In this document: in pieces, positions 15,220 to 25,861 of the stretch | How positions within the stretch are numbered: the stretch's first letter is position 1 | Layout of the letters: every line of letters starts with the position of its first letter | Assembly (NCBI GenBank): GCA_932521025.1 | Contig: OW051473.1 | Coordinates: 6,944,001-7,008,000 of the forward strand | Length of the DNA: 64,000 nt | Direction of reading: 5' to 3' | Origin: Oscheius onirici | Lineage: Eukaryota; Nematoda; Chromadorea; Rhabditida; Rhabditidae | The notes under the pieces: model-generated | Database searches by the model: none | What the model was told of the DNA's origin: nothing | What the model saw: only the letters and a program-made list of their open reading frames with translations | Program-made: the position numbers and the translations under genes

Positions 15220-16627
15220 AGTTCACCGGAATTTAATGACTCCGCGGTTTCATCTATAAAAAGAAGAAGATGTAGTTGGAGAGCGAAGAACGGGAGAGAC
15301 TTGAGAAAAGTCAACAGAACAACTCCAAAACAAAAACTCCAGGTATCGATTTTGCATCCGATTAGAAGCCGCTTCTACTTTTATTGCATAATTCTCTTGA
15401 AAATGTTTTTTTCTAAGGGGACAGCACCTGACCCGACAGGTTGAAGCAGACCCGTCGAACAGCTGACTGCCAATGCCGCTTTTCTAATGACTACCGTAGT
15501 TCGAATCCCTCCGAGACCCGACGCGGTTGGTATGGGTATACTTTGAAAGTACCAATTTTGTATTTGTCGTGATGAATAGGTTGAAACGTAGAAATATACT
15601 CGAAATCAAACAGTGCCGCACAGAAAAACAAGGGTCTGCAAAAACGCGTAAAAACCTTCCTTTTGAGCTCTACCATTCTAATGTACAACAGATTTTGACA
15701 TTTTCAAAAACTAATAAACGGTAATCTATCTGTTTATGCTAAAGTATTCAGGACAATATGTTTTAAGATGGGTAAGGAGATCAAGCGTACAACTTTAGAA
15801 TAAACGGAAAATAATTCAAGTTTTGTATTATGACCGGCAGAAAAAAAACAACTAAAAGTGAGTTGAATTGAATCTATTAGTTGAGGTTAACATATACTGG
15901 ATGAGGAAACAATCGATTAAAAACGTCGAGGTTTTGGTCGTAAACCCAGGTAATCAAAGCTCGTACTAACCACATCAGTTACAACCCTTAAGGGATCACT
16001 ACAAAACACTCGGAATTTGAGTCAACAGGATGAACTCGGAAAACTGATCTCGTGCTAGCAAGTGGTCAGAGAAAGTTCTTCTTGTGTGTAAAAAATGCGG
16101 AGACACCCGCTGATTTCGTCAGATTGTATCACCAGAAGTTGTCTGGCCTTCTTAGGGTGAGAATTCAAACTTTTTCGAACGATTTTGAAATGTGGGTACA
16201 CGCGTCGGAAACAGTGTTTTAGTTCAGGTTGTTTGGTTTTGAAAGGGATCATGTGCTGGTAACCTTGACTAGTGAAAGTTATTTTGTTTGAGCGAAAGTG
16301 CTCTTTGTCAACAAAAACAGACTTAAAGTGTCTCAAAGTATTTTGTCATCTTTCGGATGTTAGCAATGCATTTTGCTGACAAAATGACGGCAAAACTTAA
16401 CCGCAGCGCAATTTTGGCTGGCTTTTGAACGCTTCTGGATGCAAATAGTCCCTCATGTTGACAACAAATCGAGGTGAAAGTGACCCAGTAGACAACAGAA
16501 AACAGACAGTCGCACTCCGTTATCTCACAAGGGGAGAGAGAGAGGAAAGAGGGGCGGTCGTGACACATATGATTACAATCGAATCACAAGTTACTTCAAC
16601 ACTTTATGAACAGACAAAACCGAGAGA
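15220..16627. other. intergenic, epg-7 upstream region
   Basis: Holds the epg-7 promoter at its left edge and the 3' flank of the small peptide gene at its right. The GTTCGAATCCC near 15500 resembles a tRNA B box but no tRNA folds around it. Other open frames here (for example 16055-16336 minus) have no domain or splice support. Confidence 0.4.
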
Positions 16628-16892
16628 CTACTTGCGCAAGAGTCCGTACAAGTTGGAACCAGATCCACGAGAGCCAAAGTTGTAGAGACCACGGACTGGA
16701 GCTCCTTGATTGGCCGAAAAAGTGTCACCAATCACGCCTGAAATCGGAAATCAAGCTTGTACTTTTATCACGTTTTCATTTTTTGAACCAAGAAGACTCA
16801 CCATAAAGGGGACGTCCAGCTCCTCCACGGAAAGAGAATACAACGGCGAAGAGTGCCACAAGAAGAAGGATAGTCAAGAGAGCTCGTGCCAT
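16628..16892 (-). CDS. small secreted peptide with LY-G motifs, unknown function
   Basis: Two exons (16892-16802 and 16737-16628) with a canonical intron encode 66 residues. The first 20 or so (MARALLTILLLVALFAVVFS) form a typical signal peptide. The mature part is Gly/Arg/Ser-rich and repeats a short theme: RPLYGVIG, RGLYNFGS, SNLYGLLRK. It has no cysteine and no internal dibasic site, ending in RK. This fits a secreted neuropeptide-like or antimicrobial-like precursor, but I recognise no named family. The gene lies alone between epg-7 and the ALY gene, both also on the minus strand. Signal peptide and splice sites make it a real gene with fair certainty; its role is open. Confidence 0.75.
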
Positions 16893-17437
16893 TGCCTGGA
16901 AAGTAAGTAAAGAGGGAGGATTCTTGATCGGTAAGCAGTTGAGAACTGAGACTAATTGTGGAATGTGAGTAGATCTTCGTGGGTGAGAGACTGACAGCTT
17001 CTGTTTGTATTAGTTCTGGACCACGCCTCCTCCTACGGCTTCTAAAAAAGTCTGAACCAAATAGATACCAGGAAAGCACAGAGAGTTCTGCATAATGTGC
17101 TCGTTCGTGCATTCAACAGTGGATAACCTTATACTGATCAAGAGTTGGGGCTGTCTATGGTACACTGCACTCTAGACGGAAATCCTGTTAGTTTTTGGGT
17201 GGACAGAAAGAGCAAAGTAATAAGACAAGACCTCCCACTCCGCTTTTAAGTACGCCTCTACGTTTTATTGGGACTGATATTGGCTTAATTAATTTCAAGC
17301 CAACCTTCAGACACCAGTAAACCCCATGCATTACAATTTCTGTACAAATATTTATCTAGACGTGAATTACAATTGAATGTCCAGTTAACAGGTAAACGTT
17401 AGAGTATCAAGAGGGCCGTAACAGAAAAACGAAATGT
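16893..17437. other. intergenic, ALY 3' flank and small peptide gene promoter
   Basis: Contains the minus-strand poly(A) signal of the ALY gene (17264-17269) and the presumed promoter of the small peptide gene. No coding exon is supported. Confidence 0.4.
17264..17269 (-). promoter_or_regulatory. poly(A) signal, ALY/REF gene
   Basis: AATAAA on the minus strand about 170 bases after the ALY stop codon. Confidence 0.55.
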
Positions 17438-18723
17438 TTAAGCCTCCATCGGCTTTCCCTTGTTCATGTACTTTTCGAGTTCGGCATCGAGCTCTTCAGT
17501 CGTCTTCTCGGTCTTCTTTTCGCGTCCTCCACGTCCGCCGCTACGTCCACCACGGCCGCCTCCTCCTCTGGGCTTGTTCTCCTCCTCATCGCTGTCCACG
17601 ACTCTGTCCAAGAAAGCCTTTCTCGGTTTATCGGCTCCACCGGACTTTCTAGCCTTGCTGAAAATAGCAAGCATTATTAGTTTCTGGGAAGTAATAAACT
17701 GGAAATTTGGCTATAAAAATAAACAAAGCTTACTTGATACCGCCACGTCCACCTCCGCCATTGCGTTCAGGTTTGGTGATCCTTCCACTCTTGTTCACGA
17801 ACTCCAAACGGCTCTTGATTCCTCCTGTGCTGAGTCCAGAGTCGACCAAAGTCATCTTTATCAGTTGATCTGAAGTTTTGTTTGATAATGTCTAACTATA
17901 CGACTTACGATCGAGCCTGACACCGCTGAATTCTTGAAGAAGCAACTGAGCGGCCTTCAAGGAGCACACAATGGCTCCAGTTCCAAAACTGGCCCCGTCA
18001 GCATCGTAGTGGACAACAGCGCTTTCGACTCCCTCATACGGCAAAAAGAGTTCCTAAATGAAGAGTTATTGGACGATTTCCCCCGGTTCAGAGAACGACG
18101 GCCCTCCGATTCTGCTTCTCGAACAACACTGGATTTGGTGCAAAAACAGCTGTCTCTGGCACCCAGTAGAGGCTTTAGACGAGCACTGTACTCCAGTTAG
18201 AGGGACAGAAGACATACAGCCGACGTTTCCCAAGTTTCGAGTTATTCAACAGATCGGACACGGCCCAAACAGCGGAATGATGAACCTCAAGATCAGCAGT
18301 TGTGACTTGCGTAGGGTGAAGGTTGGAGAGATTGATCGTCACTTTCTTGTTGGGGTTTCCACCACCGACACGTGGTTTTTGACTCTGAGTCTCCTGGAAC
18401 TTGTCGTGCTTCCACTTGCCATCAGGAACACTCTGTAATGATTCTTGATAAGAAACACTGTTTGATCAATAGCTTACCTCGCTGAAAGCATAGGTATTCC
18501 TTCCGCCACGACCAGAAAGCTTGGCTCCTCCAGATCGCTGAGAACGGCCCTCGTTTCTTTCGCTGCGCAGAGCTCCTCCAACCTTACGGTTCCCCCTCGA
18601 TTTCTGAAAAAAAGTGATTAATAATAGTTCATTGTGGGAAATTAAATGGTGAGAAAACGTTTAAAGCCTTACCTTGTTAGCTGAAATGATATCATCCAAA
18701 GACATGTTGACGACGCCAGCCAT
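17438..18723 (-). CDS. aly: ALY/REF mRNA export adaptor (THO complex subunit 4-like)
   Basis: ALY/REF binds spliced mRNA in the nucleus and hands it to the NXF1 export receptor; UAP56/DDX39B binds its terminal motifs. Six exons give about 275 residues. The N-terminus MAGVVNMSLDDIISANK carries the family's MSLDDII box, followed by an RG/RS-rich stretch. One RRM lies at about residues 88-165 (KKVTINLSNLHPTQVTTADL, then ESAVVHYDADGASFGTGAIV). A GGRGG-rich region follows, and a second UAP56-binding motif closes the protein (EELDAELEKYM). The third intron (18054-18285, 232 bases) is long, has the weak donor GTTCAT and interrupts the RRM. C. elegans has paralogues aly-1, aly-2 and aly-3; I cannot tell which one this is. 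Confidence 0.9.
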
Positions 18724-19844
18724 GATTGACTGAAATCAGATTATGAGATTGATTAAGGGCAAATGAGAAAAGTAGGAAAGAAAATCGAGGTTTTCATAGA
18801 AATACGAAGTAAATATTCCGAGATAAAAGAAGATAAATTGTGGAATATCGATTTTTGAAACAAGATTTTTCACTCATGCTGGGAAGGAGAACATTGTAAA
18901 ACTGGGAGCTCAGCTGTGAATGATTGAAGATGTTGTAAGACGTTGGCAAGACATTTTCGAAAGCGACGCACCAATGTTGCGTCCCGCTAACCTGCGCATC
19001 TAACTACTGTTGCTTTTTGAGGGAGCCTCATTTAACGCCTAAAGCTAGTCTTTAAGGTTTTGAACACGATTAAGAAACGGGTCACTAACTGTAGACTGGA
19101 TTATTTGACGTTTGAAAGAAATATGTTTATTCCACGTAATCCTTTTCAAGGTTCAACAAACTACAAGTTTACGCAAAAATACGTATATAGAGACTTACGC
19201 AACTGAACTACGGTAGTAGCAAAGACTTTCGCTAAGACGGAGGAATATTTGAATCCCACATTGCTGTCAAAGTGGTCAACCTCTGGTGAAATATACGTGA
19301 ACGGTCTTTACAAATTGAATCGCCTTAGTTCGTTCAGTAACGGTTTGCGATAAAGTCAGAAACATGAACTATGTTCGGTTGTCTCTTAAAGTGTTTCCTT
19401 GGAGTGACTTTTCATGGCTGCTGTTCACCTAGTAGTTAAGACATTGTTTTGTAGCATTGAAATCTTTTCCATCAGACGTAAAATGGTTAGGTGTGCGCAT
19501 CAGAAAGAAGAGTCTATATCTAGAAAAAAAGACAGACATACATTTTTGACATTCTTGTTGTTTTGTTCAACAGAAGTTCGAACCACGTTCAATATTCTTT
19601 TCAAGGCTCTGGGTGTAAAACGTTAAATTCTCCTACTCACTGTCTTTGTCAAAGCGTATAGTTGCAAACATTTTTATTTTTTTTCATTGACAATAACACA
19701 TAAATATAATTGATTAATCAGTGTTTGCGTAAACCCGCGAGAGCTACAATGATATCCCATAACAAAATACATAAATTAGTAAACATCACATCAATGTCGG
19801 CGGTGGGTCTAGTGAAACGGAGAGGCAATTAGTAAACAAATGAC
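18724..19844. other. intergenic, ALY promoter and trap-2 3' flank
   Basis: AT-rich with no supported exon. The minus-strand poly(A) signal of trap-2 is at 19673-19678. Open frames such as 19414-19626 (plus) lack domains and splice context. Confidence 0.4.
19673..19678 (-). promoter_or_regulatory. poly(A) signal, trap-2
   Basis: AATAAA on the minus strand about 170 bases beyond the trap-2 stop, within an A-rich (minus sense) stretch. Confidence 0.5.
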
Positions 19845-20532
19845 TTAGTTCTTCTTCTTGGCGAGCTCCTCGAACTTGGATTTGCTGCTGATAAAGACGA
19901 AGAGAGGTCCGAGGGTAAAGGGAGCGACGATTCCGGCGAAGATGAGCCAGTGGGGGTACTTGGCGGCGAAACGGCGCTCGTATTCCTTCTGGCGGTAGAT
20001 GTATCCTGCAAAAATGTTTTGAACAAATTCCAATATTAAAGACAAACCTTCTCCGGGGGTGGTGGAGGTTCCGACGTGGAGATCAGAGCTTCCCTCGGAA
20101 GTGTAAGTGACCTCGGCAAGGGTGTGGTTGAAAACTCCGTATTGACGAGGACGGACCTATAAGAAACGATGAAAATACGCAAATTGTTCGACTTACAACG
20201 ACAGAGTGGGTGACATTGGCTCCAGGAGCAATGACCTCGAAACGGACGTTCAAGAGTCCCTTCATGATCTCGAAAGCCTGGGTAGGGAATCCTCTCTGGT
20301 CGTTGAGGATGACTTTCTTGGCAGCACGGTCACCGTTGTTGAAAATACCATACTCGATGACAAAGTCCATTCCCTCTACAGCGTACATAGATTGGGGAGA
20401 CTTGCTAACAAGCAGGTGAGCTTCCTAAAGATTGAAATTAACAACGTTTCAGTCCAAAACTACCTTTGTTTGAGTAGCAGCATCTTCACAGAAGGCAGCG
20501 CCGACTAGGGCGAGAAGGAGTACTGCGTACAT
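19845..20532 (-). CDS. trap-2: translocon-associated protein subunit beta (TRAP-beta/SSR2)
   Basis: TRAP-beta is a subunit of the four-protein TRAP complex beside the Sec61 channel in the ER membrane. About four exons encode about 185 residues: a signal peptide (MYAVLLLALVGAAFC), a luminal Ig-like domain with AVEGMDFVIEYGIFNNGD and GLLNVRFEVIAPGANVTHSV, a single membrane span (WLIFAGIVAPFTLGPLFVFI) and a basic cytosolic tail ending AKKKN, which fits a KKxx ER-retrieval signal. NVT and NHT are likely glycosylation sites, as in human SSR2. A TTTTTCAG acceptor abuts the ATG directly, as expected of a trans-spliced start. The gene is divergent from ile-2, another early secretory-pathway gene. From memory the C. 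elegans orthologue is T04G9.5. Confidence 0.93.
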
Positions 20533-20983
20533 CTGAAAAATTACCATTTACATAGTTCGTAGATACAACTGGAGCAAGAACACGTTGGAATTAACAATTT
20601 TAGAAGAAACCATGATGCTTTTGAAGAAACAATCGATAAAATGGTATATTGTTAGAGTCAAGCTGCGAGTTTGAACACAAAAGAAACTGTCGCTCTGGCA
20701 ATGGCTACAAGATGAGACCGAATGTACTATTTCTTGTATGGCGAGCAGGGAGATTTGCAGTTCGGCTACGGTCATATCCCGACGCGAAGCGCCTGCCATT
20801 CAGTTCAAAAGGCGCGAGACGGCTGCGAAGGCGGTCAGAATTTGCCGTGGAGCATTTTTCGTTTTCTATTAGCCACGTCGCTTTAAAGACATTTTATTGT
20901 TCGCTGACTGTTTCCCACATGCTCATGAGAATATAGCTTTTGAACTTAACAGGCAACATTATGTTTTTTCTTTCAGGTAACCA
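20533..20983. promoter_or_regulatory. shared divergent promoter trap-2 / ile-2
   Basis: A 451-base interval separates two divergent genes of the secretory pathway. It has a relatively GC-rich core (about 20750-20860) and the sequence CCACGTC at 20873-20879. On the minus strand this reads GACGTGG, the core of the XBP1 unfolded-protein-response element TGACGTGG. Co-regulation of both genes by XBP-1 is an inference. Confidence 0.45.
20873..20879 (-). promoter_or_regulatory. UPRE-like (XBP1) element
   Basis: GACGTGG on the minus strand, 7 of 8 bases of the mammalian UPRE consensus TGACGTGG. It lies 105 bases upstream of the ile-2 ATG and 341 bases upstream of the trap-2 ATG. A 7-mer can occur by chance; the position between two ER genes makes it noteworthy. 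Confidence 0.35.
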
Positions 20984-22726
20984 ATGAGCCTCCTGCTATT
21001 TTTAGTGGGCTTGGCGCTCACTACGGCACAAGAGCAACCCTCACCGACAGCAGCTGATGTACTCAGTCAGACAATTGAGGGCAAGAGTGTGCACGAATTC
21101 CGAGGATTCTATAAAAGAGAACACTCTTTAATAAGACCATACACAGGTAATTATACTTGACTGACTTTTCTTATGGTAGTAATGCAGGAGCTGCAGCTGG
21201 AATTCCCTACTGGGATGTCCAGGGACATACTATGGTCACTAGTCAACAGATCAGATTAACTGCCGATGAACAATCGAGACAGGGAGCTATTTGGAATCAT
21301 CAGGTATAAGTTTGTCCCATTCTACGCAGAAACAAGTACATTTCAGCCCGTTTGGTCAAAAGACTGGGAGCTGGTCGTCTCTTTCAAAGTCTCTGGATCT
21401 CACGGTAAGCTCTTTCCTTGATGTTTTTCATTGCATGCTTTTTAGGCGATTTGTACGGAGACGGAATGGCTCTCTGGTACGTTTCTTCTCCCAATGAGAT
21501 GGGACCTGTCTTTGGAGGAAAAGACTATTTCCGCGGTCTAGGAATCTTCTTGGACACGTACAGTAATCACAACGGTCCTCATGGCGTAAGTTGTACCTCC
21601 TTTTTGTCAAAGTTTTGCTGTTTTCCAGCACAGCCATCCCTTCATTTCCGCCATGGTTTCCGACGGAACTCTTCATTACGATCATGACAAAGATGGAACC
21701 CATACCCAGCTAGGAGGAGAGCACACAGGTACGAGTTTTCTCTGCAACTTTTCGCTATCTTATCGCGCATTTCTTATCAAGAACGCATAGTAAAAAACAC
21801 CTGTCGGTCATAATCAACAGTCCGTTTCAGGTTGTGAGGCCAAGTTCCGTAACAAGGACCACGAGACTCAAGTTTTAATTCGATATGTTGGAGATACTCT
21901 TTCTGTAAGTCGCTAATATTTTCCTGGTAAATTGATTTTAGATTTTTACTGATATTCTTGCCAAAGGTGAATGGAAGTTATGTATGAGCGTAGACAACGT
22001 CCAACTTCCTACTGGATACTACTTTGGAATGTCCGCTGCCACCGGAGATCTTTCTGGTGACGATCTATTTTAAATTTCTCCCAAGTCTCTGTGTGTTTGT
22101 GTGTTCTGTTTGAAGCTTTATGTGTTCTGTTTGTCTGAAGCTCTAATTGAGGATAAGGAGGGGAGCTTTGTGCGCAAATTAGTTTTTAACAAGTTGCGAC
22201 AGGAAAAGCGAGCGCGTGAAGGGTTCTTATGACTTTGATAGTTTTTTTGGAGGGTCAGGGAGAGTGACTGCAGGAGAGTAACAAAGGAGGAATGAAAGAG
22301 AAACCACGACTAGAGCTCCGTGACAGAACGAAGTCATGAATTTCTACTTTAGCCCTGGAAGGGCGTTGCCAACCTTGTTCTCTTATATTTTTCGCAATGT
22401 ATCATTTTCAGATGCCCATGATGTTATTGCCGTCAAAATGTTTGAACAGGAGTTTGCCCGTGTCGAAAAGCCCGGAGAGGTAAGTGCATTCGGATCTTTT
22501 TTGTTCATTTTTTTCATTTCAGCTGGATAGACGAAACGTTGTCCCCCATGCTGACTTCACTGCCTCACCTAGGGACCATGTGGACGATCCTAAGCCCTCA
22601 AAACTTGGCTGGTTTGGCACAATCGCCTTGATCATTGTTGGAATCGTCGTCGTCGTTGGCGGCGTCGGCTTTGGAATCATCTTCTTCCAAAAGAAGAATG
22701 AAAGACAACGAAAACGGTTCTATTAA
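20984..22726 (+). CDS. ile-2: VIP36/LMAN2-type L-type lectin cargo receptor
   Basis: A type I membrane lectin that binds high-mannose glycans and cycles between ER, Golgi and the intermediate compartment. Signal peptide MSLLLFLVGLALTTAQ is followed by an L-type lectin domain (about residues 35-260) with GDLYGDGMALWYVSSP, FGGKDYFRGLGIFLDTYSNH and the calcium/sugar site region NGPHGHSHPFISA. Then come a stalk, one membrane span (GTIALIIVGIVVVVGGVGF) and a short tail ending ERQRKRFY, matching the KRFY end of human VIP36. Total about 350 residues. The last intron (22057-22411) is long (355 bases) with the weak donor GTGACG. From memory the C. elegans orthologue is T04G9.3. Confidence 0.93.
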
Positions 22727-23317
22727 GCATTTCCCACCCACTTGTACATCTCCTCATTTATCAGTCCCTCCTCCTCAGACGAGTATTTTGTTTCAATTCC
22801 GCTAGTCTAGCGTAAGCCCCTTTCCCAGTCTCTCACTATCTCCACCTCTTCCCCTCCGATGTGCCTATTGTGAGAGAATGAGCCTCATGATGACTTAAGT
22901 ACAGCCCCTTACACCGCCTCTCTTTCAGCTATAATTTCTTGGGTACGTTGGCATAGATTAGCTCATTTTCGTGCTTATGCAATAGCCCTAGAAACTTATA
23001 TTAATAATGCCTCAATTTCCTGGTGGCCTTAATCTTCTCCACAGACAAAAACCGAAGCCTCAGTTCGAATTGGGTCATGCAATTTTCCTTATTGTGATTA
23101 ACTTATTATTCAGGTCTGTTCAGTTTTCAGTTTGGTGAATAAATTACGGTTCGTTCTACAAGTTTTTTGCTTTAAAGGTACAAGTGGTAGTTTGAAAGAG
23201 ACTGAGAGTGTCCTGTGTTAATCAGTGTGGAGGTTACTATAAGTGGACCATGGACGATTCATATCGGGGCGCGGCAATCGTCAGACCCGAAGGCCATTTC
23301 GTCCGCCGTCCTCCGCC
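22727..23317 (+). other. ile-2 3' flank / possible intercistronic region
   Basis: Holds the ile-2 3' UTR, an AATAAA at 23138-23143, a T-rich stretch at 23159-23175 and a weak acceptor (TTAATCAG) near 23226, then the leader of the next gene. AATAAA, U-rich element and acceptor spaced by about 100 bases resemble the intercistronic region of nematode operons. Confidence 0.4.
23138..23143 (+). promoter_or_regulatory. poly(A) signal, ile-2
   Basis: AATAAA about 410 bases after the ile-2 stop and 175 bases before the next start codon. Confidence 0.55.
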
Positions 23318-23321
23318 ATGA
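23250..23321 (+). promoter_or_regulatory. upstream ORF overlapping the PPTase start
   Basis: A 23-codon frame starting ATGGACGAT ends with a TGA that overlaps the main ATG as ATGA. It precedes the phosphopantetheinyl transferase frame in the presumed leader and could lower or couple its translation. Seen in the sequence; whether the leader includes it depends on the true 5' end. Confidence 0.4.
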
Positions 23322-25203
23322 CTGAGTGAGTTTCTGTTCCTGATTTTGACCAAATTTAACGAAAAAAGATCCAGGTTTGCTAAAATAATGCATTTTTAGT
23401 GAATGCAAATGTCGTCGCTGGGCTGTCAGTCTGAAAGGAACTCTTGAAAGTGACCAGGTAATTGATTGGCTATTTTGTTCCAAACGTTTTACGCTGACAG
23501 TTTGAAACACTCTACAAGAAGGCAGTTCAATGCATTACGCCTCAAGAATACGAACGATTGCTTCAATTCCGTCACAGGTGACCACTTTTAGGCTAATCAC
23601 ATTCAGAACATTAAGAGAGGACACTCTTGCTGGTCTCATCGGTCGTTTGTTGTATCGACACGCCGTCTCAAAGGTTGGGAATAGTGTCTCATTCCAAAAA
23701 GATGTTATCTTCAGTTTACCGGCGTCCCATGGTCAGAGATTAGGTTCGAACGAACGTCCCAAGGCAAGCCGTACCTTGTCAGTCCTGAAAATACAACCTT
23801 CGGCCTTAATGTCTCTCATCAGGTGAGTATTAAATTCTCAGAAAATATGATAGGTGGCCTAATTTTGTCAAGTAGAAAACCAGTACCATAAACGTATAAT
23901 CTTGCTGCCGTCTGTTTTTGTTTTCATTCCAACGCTGGTCCCTAAGAAACATGCGGTTCTGAAGCTTTTTACTTCCTAGTTTGTGAACATCGTACTTATT
24001 CATTCCGCTATTGAAGATAGAATTCAGAAAGTTCAAATTCCAGCAGCAATTTTTTGTTTAGGGTGACTATGTTGGCTTTGCTAGTAGCTGTACTGACAAA
24101 GTTGGAATTGACTTGATGAGACTCGACAAGGAGAGAAACAACCAGGCTGCTGACGAGTACATCAACTCTATGGCAAAGTCTGCTTCGCCAGAAGAGCTGC
24201 GTATGATGAGAAGTCAGCCGACAGAGGCCATGAAAATGACCATCTTCTACCGCTACTGGGTTAGTTACTTAGTTTTTGTCTATTGACAGTTCTTCAGTGT
24301 TTGAAGGAGGCTATTCTGAAGGCGACAGGAGAGGGTATTTTGCCCGACCTGAGCATTATTGACTTCCGCGTGAGCAGAGACGACAAATACAAGCCTGGTA
24401 AAACTTTTTGAACTTAACGAAAACAACAAGATCAACTTTCAGGATGCTTTTTGACTTCGACCACGGTCAACAGAGAGGGTAAACTGCAGGACCAGTGGGC
24501 TTTTGAAGAATCCTTCATCGACATCAACCACTCGGCTGCCGTCTGTAAGGAGGTGAAACATCAACCTTTTATGTTTTTACAAACAAGCGCTGAAGTGTTT
24601 GGGGGGTTTTGACGCCGTTTCCAGACCAGAAGCTCTGATGGGCCGTTTCAGCTCCCTAATAAGGTAATCCCTATTGCCGCTTTTTGTTTTCTCTGAACAC
24701 ACGTTTTTTCGGTGACACGCGTGCGGCTAAACGGCCGTGCAAATAGGTGAAGGAGGCCTCTGACGACGTCGTTGTATGTCAAAAATGAGTAGCTGCTCTG
24801 AAGACCATGACGCTGACTCAGATCCACGATTTCGAGTGCAAGGGTAAATACGACACTTCTGTCTAGCCCTGAAGGGGTGTTCCTCCAATATTGTGACATA
24901 ATACAGGCCAACAACTAGATACACAGACGATCGAAGAACATTTCTGGGAAACGCAAAGCACGCGTTACAAAAGTAGAGTTACTCTCGTTTTTCAGAAGAA
25001 GCTTCCCCGAGAGTGCAAGTTCCGTCAGGACAGGGACACCAAGATCTTCTTCTCCAAGGTGAATCCCGCAAATTTCTGAGAAACAACTGTTTTAGGTTCC
25101 CTTTGCTACTCTCTTAGAGGACGCTGCTATTTTGAATCCACTTCCAGACAACGGAAACCAGGCCTACGCTGACTTTTTGGAGAAACCGCGTAAGGCCTTC
25201 TGA
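23318..25203 (+). CDS. 4'-phosphopantetheinyl transferase, AASDHPPT type
   Basis: Transfers 4'-phosphopantetheine from CoA to a serine of acyl carrier domains such as fatty acid synthase, in the cytosol. About ten exons, the first only 8 coding bases, give roughly 300 residues. Conserved family elements are present in order: LVSPENTTFGLNVSHQGDYV (substrate and CoA region), CTDKVGIDLMRLDKERN with the Mg-binding Asp, then WCLKEAILKATGEGI with the Mg-ligand Glu and KEA...K signature, and DQWAFEESFIDINHSAAV. These align with human AASDHPPT. A 440-base intron precedes the C-terminal KKLPREC segment. The start MTDECKCRRWAVS was chosen because the upstream ATG is closed by TGA. From memory C. elegans T04G9.4 is the orthologue. 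Confidence 0.88.
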
Positions 25204-25861
25204 TCTGACTGAATGTTATACGCTCTGTTATAATAAAGTATAGTCTGGCAGATCGTGCTCCAGCCTTCCAGACGATCCCTTTGCACTAGTTCTATTCTTG
25301 GGTGGTCTCAGAAGGACCTCCCGCATCGGGTTGCTCCTCCCTCGCGCACGTCCATATAACCCCCTGTCCGAAAACGGCTGCTCTGCTGCGCAGCACACGG
25401 AACTTGGCCTTGCAGATTTCGTCTACTGTAGTCTCAGCCTTTTTTTATTTTGTTCTTTATTTTAATCATTCTTGGAGAGTCTCATGACTAATTATTTGCC
25501 GACTAAGAATTCCCGAACTAGAGGAAGGAAGGGTTAAGCGGGAAATGGACCGACCGGATGGACTGGTCAGCACGTCATGGACAATGGGCTCACTCCTGTT
25601 TGTTCCAGTGAATCACTGGTCGACTGAGTGAGCATGAGCTGCTTCGGAGACTCTCCCTCAAATACGCCGACCACCACCTCGGATACTGACCGCTTGCTCA
25701 CAAAACTTCCGCAAATAACTGCCATATTTTCTCCCACTGAAATGTCCGAAAGGGCAGTAGCTGTCAATATTTTCTTAAGAACCTTTTTCACGAACACCCG
25801 TTCGACTCTTTCAAAGATCTTACTCTCTACCGTTTTCCCTCTCATACCTCCGGTTTCAGCT
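25204..25861. other. intergenic, PPTase 3' flank and nas-15 promoter
   Basis: Contains the PPTase poly(A) signal (25232-25237) and the upstream region of the astacin gene, ending in TTTCAG two bases before its ATG. An open frame from 25628 runs into the astacin start but crosses this acceptor and looks non-coding. Confidence 0.4.
25232..25237 (+). promoter_or_regulatory. poly(A) signal, PPTase gene
   Basis: AATAAA 29 bases after the stop codon, indicating a very short 3' UTR. Confidence 0.6.

Noticed and set aside
15495..15515. GTTCGAATCCC resembling a tRNA B box
   Set aside because: The flanking bases do not form a T-stem or acceptor stem, and no A box or anticodon arm is present at the right distance.
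17934..18200. 88-codon plus-strand frame opposite the ALY gene
   Set aside because: It is the antisense of ALY exon and intron sequence and has no independent support.
25628..25861. In-frame upstream extension of the astacin
   Set aside because: A TTTCAG acceptor 2 bases before ATG 25862 and a clean signal peptide there mark the true start; the extension is probably upstream non-coding DNA.
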